Assembly (NCBI GenBank): GCA_039819785.1
Contig: JBCBRH010000028.1
Span: 1 to 58,106 of the forward strand
DNA: 58,106 nt
Direction of reading: 5' to 3'
Source: JBCBRD01 sp039819785
Lineage (GTDB): Bacteria; Pseudomonadota; Alphaproteobacteria; Rhizobiales; Hyphomicrobiaceae
The notes under the pieces are model-generated. The model saw only the letters and a program-made list of their open reading frames with translations. It was not told where the DNA came from and did not search any database. The position numbers and the translations under genes are program-made. Below, piece after piece: positions 49,655 through 58,106 of this stretch; position 1 is the stretch's first letter; every line of letters begins with the position of its first letter.

Positions 49655-52600
49655 CTACCCCTCACGAGGTTTTGGCCGGCCGACGGGTGGTTGGCCAGGA
49701 GCACGTGGCGGGGCGGGGCGTCCCTGTGAGGTGCTGGTCGAACCGGCAAGTTTGGCTAAGCTGGCAGCGATGCCAGGCGGCAGCTTCGACAAGTCTGGCG
49801 GCGCAGCGCTGCCCGCGCCGTTCCCTCCGAAAGTCCCCCCGCCGTCTGCCGCGCCGTTGTGAGAGCTTGAACCGTTCCCGTGCCCGTTGCCTTGGCCAAA
49901 TCCGGTCGCCCCATTGCCGTGCGCCGGATGAGGTGATCCTATTGAATGTTGCCCACCCGTTCGTGGATCAGTGGCCGCCACGCCCCCGTTTGAGGCGGCC
50001 TGTCCAACATCACCAGACAGGTGAGATAATCCAAGGTCCGCCGACCCTGCCGGTCGTGACGCCAGCGACGGGATCGGTAGCGAGCCTGGTGGCTGCGCGG
50101 GTACAGAGGGATTAGGTACGGCTGGCGGCCCGCTCCGGCCGTCTGGGGGTGAACCTCCCGCTGCATCGGCACCACGATCCGTTGGCAATTTGGGAGGCAG
50201 ATCCGAAATCGTTGGAAGCGCAGTACCAGCCAGTGACCCGCTAGTTGGCGGTGGCCCCGGTGGTCCACCTTGAGGCCCATTCGGTGGCTGGTTCTGCCCC
50301 GCACGCGGCGGCGTTGACACGGGAGGCATAGTCCCAGGCTGTCCACTCGGCAAACCTGCCGGCGGTCGTGGTTGTGACTGCGACGACTGCGGTATGGGTT
50401 CACCCGTGCCAAGAGAAGCGGCAGGCGGGCGGCCATCGCCTGCCTGTGAGCTTGACGGCCGATTAAGCGATGTCGTGCCCGCTAAACCTGATTTGAGCAG
50501 CTGCTCTGTCGATACCGGAGCACCCCGCGCCATGGGCCGGACGAAGCTCTTGGGAAGTGCATCTATGACCCCGCGCTGGAATGGCCCCTCGCTCGCTGCC
50601 GGCAAAGGCGGCCGGGTCGACGGACGTGGCGGCTGCGGTCCACCAGACAAACCCGCCGATCTACCTCCATTACCGTCGGACGCACCAGCACCGGTCCCAG
50701 CCCGGTTGCCGCTCCGCGCCGCTACTGTCCCTTCGATAACTCCACTTTCCACTGGCTTGCGACCCGTCGCGCCAGGAGCAGCGGCGCCTGCGGCTGCGGC
50801 CTTTTCTTTCTCAGAGGTTTTGCCCTCTGACTGGTCCGTCAACAGCGCTTTTGGCTTGCGCTTCAAGCGGAACAGTCCGGTCCCATCGCTGTTCCGTTCC
50901 GAACGCTTGACGATCCGCAACAGCTGGATGACCTCAGCCTCGGACATGGGTTCACCGTAGTAATACCCTTGCGCATATTCACATCCAATAGACCGCAAGA
51001 ATCCAACTTCATCTGGGTTTTCGATGCCTTCAGCAACAACCGTTTTGCCAAGTTCATGGGCCAGGGCGACGACGGAACGCACGATGGCAGGCCCGCTGCC
51101 ATCGCCATCGCTGCCTTCATCCGCCATGAACTGACGGTCGATTTTGATGGTATCGAACGGAAAACGCCGCAAATACGCAAGCGACGAATACCCAGTCCCA
51201 AAATCATCCAGAGCAATATCAGCTCCAGCCGCACTGAGATTCTTCAAAAGGTCGACAGCGGCCTCCGGGTTCTCCATGACCAGCGACTCGGTGATCTCAA
51301 GTCGCAACGTCCCCTTTTCAAGCACGCCCCGGCTCAGCAGATGACGGACATCCTGCACCAGGTCCTGTCTCAACAACTGCCGGCTGGAAACGTTCACACT
51401 CACAAACAAAGGCCGCTCAACTCTCGGCAGCTCCTTGTGCCAGATGGCTGCCGTCTTGGCGGATGTGTTGAGGACATAGGACCCCAGCGAATGGATAAGT
51501 TCACTTTCCTCCGCGATAGGAACGAACATAACCGGTGAGAGCAGCCCTTTCTTCGGGTGCTCCCAGCGCACAAGCGCCTCAAAACCGGCAAGCTCTTCGG
51601 TCGGCAAATAAATAATCGGCTGGTAATAGACCTTGATCTGCCCCGTTTCGAGCGCCCGCTTCAGTTCGGTTTCAACCTGCAGACGGTCATCAACCGCATC
51701 GCGCATTTCGGGCCGGAAAATCTCAACTTTGTCGGCCCCACTACGCTTGGCGCGGCACATGGCAATTTCAGCCTCACGCACCAGATCACGGTGATCCTCC
51801 TGGCCGTCATAAACCGCAATACCCAGTGATCCGGTCAAAACGATTTCCTTGCCGGCAATACGGATCGGCGCACGCATGGCCCGTCTCAATTCCTCGGCAA
51901 GTTCTGCAAGCGCACGCGGCTCCCGCTCATCCAGCAACAGCACAGCGAACTGATCGCCGTTCATCCGCGCCAGTGTATCGTTGTCGCCCAGTTGGTTGGC
52001 CAATCGCCGCGAGAGCGTGAGCAGCAACGTGTCGCCCACCACCAAGCCCAAGGCATTATTCACAGCGTTGAATTTATCGACATCAATATACAAAACCGTT
52101 GGCCGCAGACTGCTTTCAGACTGCGCACGGCGGATTGCGACATTCAGCCGGTCCAGGAAAAGTTCGCGGTTGGGCAGGCCCGTCAGTGGGCAGTTGACAG
52201 CATCACTGAGCAAACGTTGCTGCGCCTGATGTGTATCGGTCACGTCGCGCAACAACCCGACGCATCTCAGGTTCCGGCCTTCCGCGGTCTCCACGGCGGA
52301 GGCTTCCAGCTCAAACCAGCGGTAGGTATTGTCGGCATGACGAATTTGAAAATCGGTCTTGATGCGCCGATGCGTGCGCTCCTTCACCGACCACAGCAAT
52401 AGCTTCAACCGTTCCCGGTCCGTCGGATGAATATGCGTCACGAAATCATCGACCTTCGTGGACAACTCGCCACCATTCAAACCCAGAGCTGCCTCAACCA
52501 GCGGACTGACTTTGATTTCATCACGCCGCGCGCTCCACTCCCACGTGGCAGCGCCTGCGCCATCGACCGCAAGCGAGCGGATCTGCTGCTCATTGGGATC

Positions 52601-53953
52601 AGACCCATAGATCGGTTCGAAAGATCGGAACGCAAATTGCGTAACGGTAAACCCAATCAAGATGACGATCAGCACCAGCCCGCCAACCAGCCCTGCAACA
52701 ACAACATCGCCGGCCAGCCGCCCGCTCAATGTCACTCCGGCTGCAAAAATCCAAACCAGAAACAAGAGCCAAGTCGGGATCAGCGACAGTGCCCGGTCCT
52801 GCCCCCGCAACGCCAGGAACAGGATCATCAGGACACCGGCCCCTCCAACCATGAGGAACGATAACCGGGCGAACGTGGCCGAGAGCCGTGGGTCGACGAC
52901 CGCGACCGCGATAAGGGCCAACTGCGCGAGGATCCAGACACTCATCAACATGCGCGTGATGCCGTTGGAGTACCCAAGCCTCAAGAACGTATAGAGGAAA
53001 ATAACAAGACTGGCTGCAACGGCAGCCTCCGCCCCGGCCCTGTAGACGGCGTTGTCCTCCGGCTTGAGATTGAACAGCTTATGGAAAAAGCCGAAATCGA
53101 TGCACAGATAGGCCAGAACACACCACGCGACCAATGCCGCAGTGGGGAAAATCGCCTTGTGGTTGGCCGCAAAGATCGCAGTCAGAAAGACTGCAAGCAG
53201 CCCCGTCAGCCCAAGCAGCGAACCATTAAACAGCTGCCGTTCGCGAACCTTCAGCTCATAGGCCAGCGGCTTCCATAAAAACACCCGCGCGAACCGGTCC
53301 GATACCAACTCAACGGCAAAAGTCACCGTCTGCCCCGGTTCAAGCGTCAGCCTGAAAACATCCGCGCGATCACTCTCAATCCGCTCGGGAATAAAACCGA
53401 TGGATGGCGTCACGGCCTCAAGCCGCCGCGCATCCAGATCCGGCCAGATCACCTGTGAGCCCACAAACGTGTACCGGCTGGACGTCAGCCACCGCTCCAT
53501 GACGGTATCGGTCTCGTTTGATAGCGCAAAGACGATCCAGTTGGGGTTAGTACCCGCCGTTCGCGCCTTTACGGTCATCCGGCCAACCATGCCGTCCCGA
53601 CCGGCCGCCGTTTCGACCTGCAGATTGTCCCCGCGGTCGTCATACAACGTCCCGCGCGTCGTCAGCTCCATCACATCCGCTTCGGCCGGAATGTTAATAG
53701 TCTCAAGAGCCTGAGATGTTTGGGAAAAACCGGCAGCCATTGCGACGTACATCAACATGGGCACGAGCAAGGACTTCAGTGCGACAAAGCCGGGCGTACA
53801 TTGTCCGCGCGAATGCGAGCGCGATAGGCCGTGCCCCGACACCGAACGTTGGCGGTAGCGCCATGGCCCACGCGCCGTCACTGCACCTGCCATCAGTGAG
53901 CTGACGGCCGGGACCTGGTAGGCGCTGAAAAATGTTCGACGCCTAACGGGCAT
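49655..53953 (-). CDS. Large 7TM GGDEF-EAL protein with degenerate GGDEF and long low-complexity tail
   Basis: This is a membrane c-di-GMP protein of about 1432 residues. In order: a basic N-terminus and signal anchor (about 58-82), a periplasmic beta domain (90-235), seven helices (240-440), a PAS domain (460-575), a GGDEF domain (580-745), an EAL domain (760-1015) and a Pro/Gly/Ser-rich tail (about 1035-1432). GGDEF is replaced by NGDQF (ARMNGDQFAVLL), so cyclase activity is doubtful. EAL keeps FEALVRWEHP, EITESLVME, DDFGTGYSSL and VAEGIENP, so it is probably a phosphodiesterase. ATG at 53953 has GGGGAG ten bases upstream and overlaps the GNAT gene by 11 bases; the start is not certain. Confidence 0.88.
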   Translation of the reverse strand: MPVRRRTFFSAYQVPAVSSLMAGAVTARGPWRYRQRSVSGHGLSRSHSRGQCTPGFVALKSLLVPMLMYVAMAAGFSQTSQALETINIPAEADVMELTTRGTLYDDRGDNLQVETAAGRDGMVGRMTVKARTAGTNPNWIVFALSNETDTVMERWLTSSRYTFVGSQVIWPDLDARRLEAVTPSIGFIPERIESDRADVFRLTLEPGQTVTFAVELVSDRFARVFLWKPLAYELKVRERQLFNGSLLGLTGLLAVFLTAIFAANHKAIFPTAALVAWCVLAYLCIDFGFFHKLFNLKPEDNAVYRAGAEAAVAASLVIFLYTFLRLGYSNGITRMLMSVWILAQLALIAVAVVDPRLSATFARLSFLMVGGAGVLMILFLALRGQDRALSLIPTWLLFLVWIFAAGVTLSGRLAGDVVVAGLVGGLVLIVILIGFTVTQFAFRSFEPIYGSDPNEQQIRSLAVDGAGAATWEWSARRDEIKVSPLVEAALGLNGGELSTKVDDFVTHIHPTDRERLKLLLWSVKERTHRRIKTDFQIRHADNTYRWFELEASAVETAEGRNLRCVGLLRDVTDTHQAQQRLLSDAVNCPLTGLPNRELFLDRLNVAIRRAQSESSLRPTVLYIDVDKFNAVNNALGLVVGDTLLLTLSRRLANQLGDNDTLARMNGDQFAVLLLDEREPRALAELAEELRRAMRAPIRIAGKEIVLTGSLGIAVYDGQEDHRDLVREAEIAMCRAKRSGADKVEIFRPEMRDAVDDRLQVETELKRALETGQIKVYYQPIIYLPTEELAGFEALVRWEHPKKGLLSPVMFVPIAEESELIHSLGSYVLNTSAKTAAIWHKELPRVERPLFVSVNVSSRQLLRQDLVQDVRHLLSRGVLEKGTLRLEITESLVMENPEAAVDLLKNLSAAGADIALDDFGTGYSSLAYLRRFPFDTIKIDRQFMADEGSDGDGSGPAIVRSVVALAHELGKTVVAEGIENPDEVGFLRSIGCEYAQGYYYGEPMSEAEVIQLLRIVKRSERNSDGTGLFRLKRKPKALLTDQSEGKTSEKEKAAAAGAAAPGATGRKPVESGVIEGTVAARSGNRAGTGAGASDGNGGRSAGLSGGPQPPRPSTRPPLPAASEGPFQRGVIDALPKSFVRPMARGAPVSTEQLLKSGLAGTTSLNRPSSSQAGDGRPPAASLGTGEPIPQSSQSQPRPPAGLPSGQPGTMPPVSTPPRAGQNQPPNGPQGGPPGPPPTSGSLAGTALPTISDLPPKLPTDRGADAAGGSPPDGRSGPPAVPNPSVPAQPPGSLPIPSLASRPAGSADLGLSHLSGDVGQAASNGGVAATDPRTGGQHSIGSPHPAHGNGATGFGQGNGHGNGSSSHNGAADGGGTFGGNGAGSAAPPDLSKLPPGIAASLAKLAGSTSTSQGRPAPPRAPGQPPVGRPKPREG

Positions 53954-54554
53954 CCCCCGGCCACTCCCCGGTGCTGTAGTCGTCAACAATCATGGCGAAC
54001 AGCACGTGATCCCGCCACGCCCCGTTGATCTTGAGGTACTTGCGCGCCAGGCCCTCTTTCCGAAAGCCGCACCGTTCAAGTACACGCAAAGAGCTCAAAT
54101 TATCGGGCATACATGCGGCCTCAATACGGTGAAGCCGCAATTCTTCGAAGCTAAACGGTATAAGTGCCTTTACAGCCCGGCTCATCAAGCCAGCACCGGT
54201 TTTATCCACACTCAGCCAATATCCCAGCGACGCCGCCTGGGTCACACCCCGCCGTACGTTCGACAATGTAACCCCGCCACTGACCCGACCATCGTGTTCA
54301 TCGACGATCGTAAAGGCATAGCCAAGATCTTCCCGGGCCTCGCGCTGATAATGGCGTATCCGCCGCCGAAAGGAGTTCTTCGTTAGCTCGTCGCGCGGCC
54401 ACGCGGGTTCCCAAGGACGCAAGTGGTCCCGACTCCGCGTGCGGATTTCCGCCCATTCGGGGTAATCCGTCATCACCAATGGCCGCAGCGTGACGTCATC
54501 ACCACGAATAATCAGGGGAACATCCTGGCTTAAGCCCGCTCTAAGAAACGCCAT
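53943..54554 (-). CDS. GNAT family N-acetyltransferase (RimJ/RimL type)
   Basis: This 203-residue acetyltransferase belongs to the RimJ/RimL-like group. The start MAFLRAGLSQDVPLIIRGDD leads to the first strand VTLRPLVMTDYPEW. The CoA site is around LGYWLSVDKTGAGLMSRAV (Q/RxxGxG/A form). HRIEAACMPDNLSSLRVLERCGF is the last conserved helix-strand. The relatives acetylate ribosomal proteins, but the target here is unknown. I chose ATG at 54554 because the upstream 26 codons do not resemble the family; its ribosome site is weak. The stop overlaps the start region of the EAL gene, so the two may be translated together. Confidence 0.9.
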   Translation of the reverse strand: MAFLRAGLSQDVPLIIRGDDVTLRPLVMTDYPEWAEIRTRSRDHLRPWEPAWPRDELTKNSFRRRIRHYQREAREDLGYAFTIVDEHDGRVSGGVTLSNVRRGVTQAASLGYWLSVDKTGAGLMSRAVKALIPFSFEELRLHRIEAACMPDNLSSLRVLERCGFRKEGLARKYLKINGAWRDHVLFAMIVDDYSTGEWPGDAR

Positions 54555-54714
54555 GGCGACCGGTCTACTTATCTTTCTGAGATTAAGGTCATCAAAAGTG
54601 TACGCTTTGTCAGGCTCCAAGCAAACCTGCAAAAAACAATCGAAAACGTCGAAATATCATGCACTTGAGGTCAGACAGCCCAGAAACTGATCAGCGCTGG
54701 ACCGGTTTCAGCAA

Positions 54715-56085
54715 TCAAACCACTGCGCGCCTAAACAAGCTGTGCGCCAGCTCGGCCTGTGCCTGGGCCTCGTCACCAGAACCAACAACGGCCACGCACG
54801 GTCGCCCGGCCATCAATTTCTGCGCATAAGCCTGAATGTCTTCCGCCGTTACCTTTTCCACATCCCCGATCAATTCTTCACTCGAAATCAGCCGGTCATG
54901 GGCCAACAAATGCCGTGCCATCTGCTCAGCCCGCGTGAAGGAACTTTCCAGGCTCATCAGCAAGCCAGCCTTAAGCTGCGCCTTTGATCTGAGCGTTTCC
55001 GCCTCACTGGGTCCGTGAGCGGCAACATCAGCCAGCGCCTCGGCCATCACCTCGGCCAACGGGTCCACCATGTCCGACGAGGTGGCCGCGTGCATGGCGA
55101 AAATGCCGGAGTCACTCAAACCCCACGTTGTGGAGTAGATCGCGTAGCACAAGCCGCGATTTTCCCGTGCCTCTTGGAAGAGCCGGGACGACATGCCACC
55201 GCCGAACAGCCCGGACATGACTTGAGCGGTGAAAAAATCAGGCTGCCCATAGGCTGGACCATCAAAACCGATCAGCACGTGGCTTTGCTCAAACGGTTTT
55301 CTTGTTGCGCGGATCCCACCACCATACGTCGCGCCACTGCCGCGCGCGGCGACCGGCCCGCCAACAGACCCAAAAACCCGTTCAGCTTCCGCCACCACCG
55401 CTTCGTGATCGACGGCACCGGCAGCCGATAACACCATCCGCCCTGCCGCATAGCTTTGTGCAAGATAGGCGCGCAAATCATCAGGGCCGATTGCCGTGAT
55501 GCTCTCTGGCGTGCCCAGGATGGTTCGCCCCAGGGGTTGGTTCGGGTAGGCCACCTCCTGAAAAAGATCATAAACGAGATCGTCGGGGCTATCCTGGCTC
55601 GCGGCGATCTCGTGCAGGATCACATCCTGCTCGCGCTTCAATTCAGTCTCGTCGAACGTCGATGACAGCAAGATGTCGCCCAGGACATCAATCGCCAGCG
55701 CTTCATCACCTTCCAGAATGCGCGCATAGTAGGCCGTCGTCTCAAGGCTGGTGGAGGCATTCAAATCCCCGCCGACTTCCTCGATCTCCTCAGCAATCCG
55801 CTTGGCCGACCGCCGCGCCGTCCCTTTGAACGCCATGTGCTCCAAAAGATGGGAGATCCCATGCAGCCGGTCGGTTTCATGGCAGGCTCCAGCCCCCACC
55901 CAAACACCCAGTGACACGGTCTTGAGATGCGGCATCCGGTGCGTCACGATCCTGAAACCGTTGGCCAGTGTCGAAATGCGCGGCGCGTCTCCGTCCACCT
56001 CTTGCGCTGATGTGTCGAGATGGCCTGCACTCATGACCGGGTTTACGCCTGGGGGTATCGTTCGAATGGCATTGTCTCCGTTCAT
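54715..56085 (-). CDS. M16 family zinc peptidase (processing-peptidase-like)
   Basis: This 456-residue zinc protease belongs to M16, related to mitochondrial processing peptidase. The zinc motif HLLEH (GISHLLEHMAFKG) is intact, and the third ligand Glu lies downstream in NASTSLETTAYYARI. The C-terminal half has the second M16 fold without zinc. There is no signal peptide, so it probably acts in the cytoplasm. ATG at 56085 lies 19 bases after thrC; a second ATG at 56034 is possible, and neither has a clear ribosome site. The thrC-M16-GNAT order is recurrent in Hyphomicrobiales. Substrates are unknown. Confidence 0.93.
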   Translation of the reverse strand: MNGDNAIRTIPPGVNPVMSAGHLDTSAQEVDGDAPRISTLANGFRIVTHRMPHLKTVSLGVWVGAGACHETDRLHGISHLLEHMAFKGTARRSAKRIAEEIEEVGGDLNASTSLETTAYYARILEGDEALAIDVLGDILLSSTFDETELKREQDVILHEIAASQDSPDDLVYDLFQEVAYPNQPLGRTILGTPESITAIGPDDLRAYLAQSYAAGRMVLSAAGAVDHEAVVAEAERVFGSVGGPVAARGSGATYGGGIRATRKPFEQSHVLIGFDGPAYGQPDFFTAQVMSGLFGGGMSSRLFQEARENRGLCYAIYSTTWGLSDSGIFAMHAATSSDMVDPLAEVMAEALADVAAHGPSEAETLRSKAQLKAGLLMSLESSFTRAEQMARHLLAHDRLISSEELIGDVEKVTAEDIQAYAQKLMAGRPCVAVVGSGDEAQAQAELAHSLFRRAVV

Positions 56086-56104
56086 GAGCGGTGGCCCGCG
56101 TAAC

Positions 56105-57523
56105 TCAGGCGCTCGATTTCGAACGCACCGCCCGGGTCCGGGCCTCAATAAAAGTCTCGACGGCTTGCGGCGTATTATCGACCACATCAAACCGCTCGGG
56201 CAAATGCATCAGTTCCGACAGCCGGTCAGGCAGTCCCGGATGCACACCTGTGATCGACTCCATGGCATCAGGGAACTTCGCTGGGTGGGCCGTCGCAAGC
56301 ACAACGCGCGCCGTTTCCGGCGAAAGCATCGCACCGCACTTGTTGGCTGCAAAGACCCCGCAAGCCGTGTGTGGCTCCACCGTGTACCCGCTTGACGTCT
56401 CCAATGATGTAATGGTGTCCGCAACCTCAGCTTCGGTCGCTCGTGCCGCGGCAAAATCTGCCGCTGTCGACTCATGAAGGTCCCCAAGGTCAAACCGGTG
56501 GGCCTGCTTGAGTTGCATCATCTTCTGGCGCGTATCATCAGCGTTCCGCCCGGAGGCCTCGAACAAATAGCGTTCAAAGTTCGATGAGATCTGAATATCC
56601 ATCGAGGGCGAAGTCGTCGCCATCACATCGCGCATTTCGTAACAGCCCGTTTCCAGCATGCGTGGAAGAATATCGTTGTCATTGGAGGCAATGATCAACC
56701 GTTCGATGGGAAGCCCCATACGCTTGGCCACATAGCCTGCAAAGATATCGCCGAAGTTGCCGGTGGGAACGGAAAACGCCAGCTTGCGGTTTGGTGCGCC
56801 AAGGGCAGCACCCGCCACGAAGTAATACGTCACCTGAGCCATAATGCGCGCCCAGTTGATGGAGTTCACCCCGCTCAGCCGCACGCGGTCGCGAAACGCA
56901 TGGTGCGTGAACATCCCCTTCACGAGGGCCTGACAGTCGTCAAACGTGCCGTTGATCGAAATCGAATGCACAGAGGCTTCAGTCGGCGTCGTCATCATGC
57001 GCCGCTGAACGTCCGACACCCGCCCGTCGGGAAACAATATGAAGACATCCACGTTGGTCGAACCGCGAAAAGCTTCAATCGCAGCACCGCCCGTGTCGCC
57101 CGATGTTGCACCCACAATCGTCGCCCGCTCACCGCGCCGATCCAGAACATGGTCTATCATCCGTGCCAACAGCTGCATGGCAACGTCTTTGAAGGCCAGA
57201 GTGGGCCCATGAAACAATTCGAGAATAAACGTATCGGTGTCGGTTTGAACAAGCGGCGTGACTGCAGGATGCCCGAACCCAGAATAGGCATCGCGCGCAA
57301 GGCTTCCTAACTCGGCTTCGGTGAAAGCATCGCCGACAAACGGCATCAGCACCCGGGTGGCGACGTCATGAAACGGCTGACCAGCAAAGCCCGCGATTTC
57401 AGCCTGCGTCAGTTGTGGCCAGGATTCAGGAACGTACAGGCCGCCGTCCCGCGCCAATCCAGCGAGCAGAACGTCCTCAAATGACATCACCGGCGCATCA
57501 CCGCGCGTAGAGACATACTTCAA
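56105..57523 (-). CDS. thrC: Threonine synthase
   Basis: ThrC turns O-phosphohomoserine, made by ThrB, into threonine with pyridoxal phosphate. The protein has 472 residues, the longer fungal/proteobacterial type. KYVSTRGDAPVMSFEDVLLAG opens it, the PLP lysine is in FHGPTLAFKDVAMQLL (about 107-122), and GATSGDTGGAAIEAF is the phosphate-binding loop. The start is TTG at 57523, with AAAGGCG about eight bases upstream; the encoded MKYVSTRG matches the usual alphaproteobacterial N-terminus. SURF1 lies upstream, and the M16 peptidase gene follows after 19 bases. Confidence 0.97.
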   Translation of the reverse strand: MKYVSTRGDAPVMSFEDVLLAGLARDGGLYVPESWPQLTQAEIAGFAGQPFHDVATRVLMPFVGDAFTEAELGSLARDAYSGFGHPAVTPLVQTDTDTFILELFHGPTLAFKDVAMQLLARMIDHVLDRRGERATIVGATSGDTGGAAIEAFRGSTNVDVFILFPDGRVSDVQRRMMTTPTEASVHSISINGTFDDCQALVKGMFTHHAFRDRVRLSGVNSINWARIMAQVTYYFVAGAALGAPNRKLAFSVPTGNFGDIFAGYVAKRMGLPIERLIIASNDNDILPRMLETGCYEMRDVMATTSPSMDIQISSNFERYLFEASGRNADDTRQKMMQLKQAHRFDLGDLHESTAADFAAARATEAEVADTITSLETSSGYTVEPHTACGVFAANKCGAMLSPETARVVLATAHPAKFPDAMESITGVHPGLPDRLSELMHLPERFDVVDNTPQAVETFIEARTRAVRSKSSA

Positions 57524-57650
57524 GTTTGGCGCCTTTTTGGGTGATGAACAGGACTTAGGTTAGGGCCGGGTTTTCCGTCGTTGGGTCGCTTCAGTGTAAT
57601 GCGCGCCGCCCGCGCCAACAAGACACCGGTTTTGCGAGCAAACTGGCGCT

Positions 57651-58106
57651 TCAGGCTGGTTTTTGCTCCGCTGCCCGCTTGGCCTGCGCGCTGAGCCGAC
57701 CATAGGCAAACACCAGATAAACCGCCGCCAGCGTGAATGCCAGCCCCCACCACGTAAACGCATACGCCAGATGTCGGTTGGACAGCGTCAGCTTTGACAG
57801 CACCGGCTGCGGCGCACCAGCCCCAGACGCCGCTGTCTCAGCCTGGATGTAGAACCCTGGGTTTGGCAGGGGTTTGCCAGAACCCGTTAGCCCGGCCCCG
57901 CGGTTTTCACCAGCTCCCAGCTCCGACAAGTTCCTTTGAAACCCTTCGAACTCACGATCATACCATTCATTGTTTTCAGGCTTCGGCGGGCTGCCAAAGA
58001 TACCAGGGTCGGCAAACTTCCGAATGCGCCCAACGATTTCAACCATCCCATCAACTTGACCCTCAGAACGCGTCTTCGGCTCCTTCGCGGCGTCAGGCAC
58101 GCGACC
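57651..58106 (-). CDS. SURF1 family protein, C-terminal part (runs off the window)
   Basis: SURF1 helps assemble cytochrome c oxidase in the inner membrane. Only the last 150 residues or so are here; the frame stays open to the window edge and the first membrane helix is missing. The visible part has the family's VEIVGRIRKF core, then NRHLAYAFTWWGLAFTLAAV, the C-terminal membrane helix with its typical HLxYAxTWW signature, and a charged tail. It lies 127 bases upstream of thrC on the same strand. Identity is good from the C-terminal helix alone. Confidence 0.9.
   Translation of the reverse strand, partial: GRVPDAAKEPKTRSEGQVDGMVEIVGRIRKFADPGIFGSPPKPENNEWYDREFEGFQRNLSELGAGENRGAGLTGSGKPLPNPGFYIQAETAASGAGAPQPVLSKLTLSNRHLAYAFTWWGLAFTLAAVYLVFAYGRLSAQAKRAAEQKPA

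Overview
The window looks like chromosomal core from an alphaproteobacterium of the order Hyphomicrobiales (rhizobial type). Four things point there: gene neighbourhoods that I recognise from that order (ETF-QO / TPR / ispE // ispB / DUF2007 / methyltransferase / S49 peptidase; mutY / dciA-like / dsbA / smc; ispH / thrB / rnhA / peroxiredoxin; SURF1 / thrC / M16 peptidase / GNAT / EAL), a CcrM-type cell-cycle methylase, an ATP synthase Fo operon with two b-type genes (atpI-B-E-F'-F), and intergenic palindromes with the core found in rhizobial repeats. No database search was possible, so this placement is inference. I saw no rRNA, tRNA, insertion sequence, prophage or CRISPR array.

Layout. 1-9 kb: glycyl-tRNA synthetase alpha, a Cys-rich secreted protein, S49 peptidase, a TrmN6-like methyltransferase, DUF2007, and two isoprenoid genes (ispB, ispE) facing each other, then a large periplasmic TPR protein. 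9-18 kb: ETF-ubiquinone oxidoreductase, a uracil-DNA glycosylase that lacks part of the usual Fe-S ligand set, a GyrI-like ligand-binding protein behind two perfect inverted repeats, moaB, an overlapping glycosyltransferase pair, a radical SAM protein and RNase HII. 18-25.7 kb: one tight minus-strand operon of ten genes for an Mrp-type cation/proton antiporter, arranged like the antiporter part of Mbh hydrogenases (E-F-G-DUF4040-B-C-D) and followed by two further NuoL/MrpD-like subunits and an unrecognised two-helix protein. 26-30 kb: a basic secreted protein, ccrM and a YiiX-like cysteine hydrolase. 30-39 kb: mutY, a DciA-like protein, two DsbA-type thiol oxidoreductases (one a lipoprotein), smc, and a membrane protein with a sulfatase-modifying-factor fold that lacks the catalytic cysteines. 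39-42 kb: the Fo ATP synthase operon, with a strong intercistronic hairpin after atpE and a 22-bp minisatellite that reiterates the end of atpF. 42-49 kb: TerB-like protein, lipoprotein, ispH, thrB, rnhA, a four-copy palindromic repeat array, peroxiredoxin, a stand-alone DsbD N-terminal-type protein and YqgE. 49.6-58.1 kb: a very large membrane GGDEF-EAL protein with a degenerate GGDEF site and a 400-residue low-complexity tail, then GNAT, M16 peptidase, thrC and the 3' part of SURF1.

The genes fall into housekeeping themes: isoprenoid and quinone supply (ispB, ispE, ispH), energy coupling (ETF-QO, Mrp, Fo, SURF1), genome maintenance (UDG, MutY, RNases HI and HII, SMC, DciA-like, CcrM), envelope thiol chemistry (two DsbA, a DsbD-like protein, peroxiredoxin) and threonine synthesis (thrB, thrC). 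The least explained parts are the repeat structures in and after the atp operon, the palindromic array at 46.5 kb, the extra subunits of the Mrp cluster, and the long disordered extensions on two membrane proteins. Several genes appear to use TTG or GTG starts with good ribosome binding sites.
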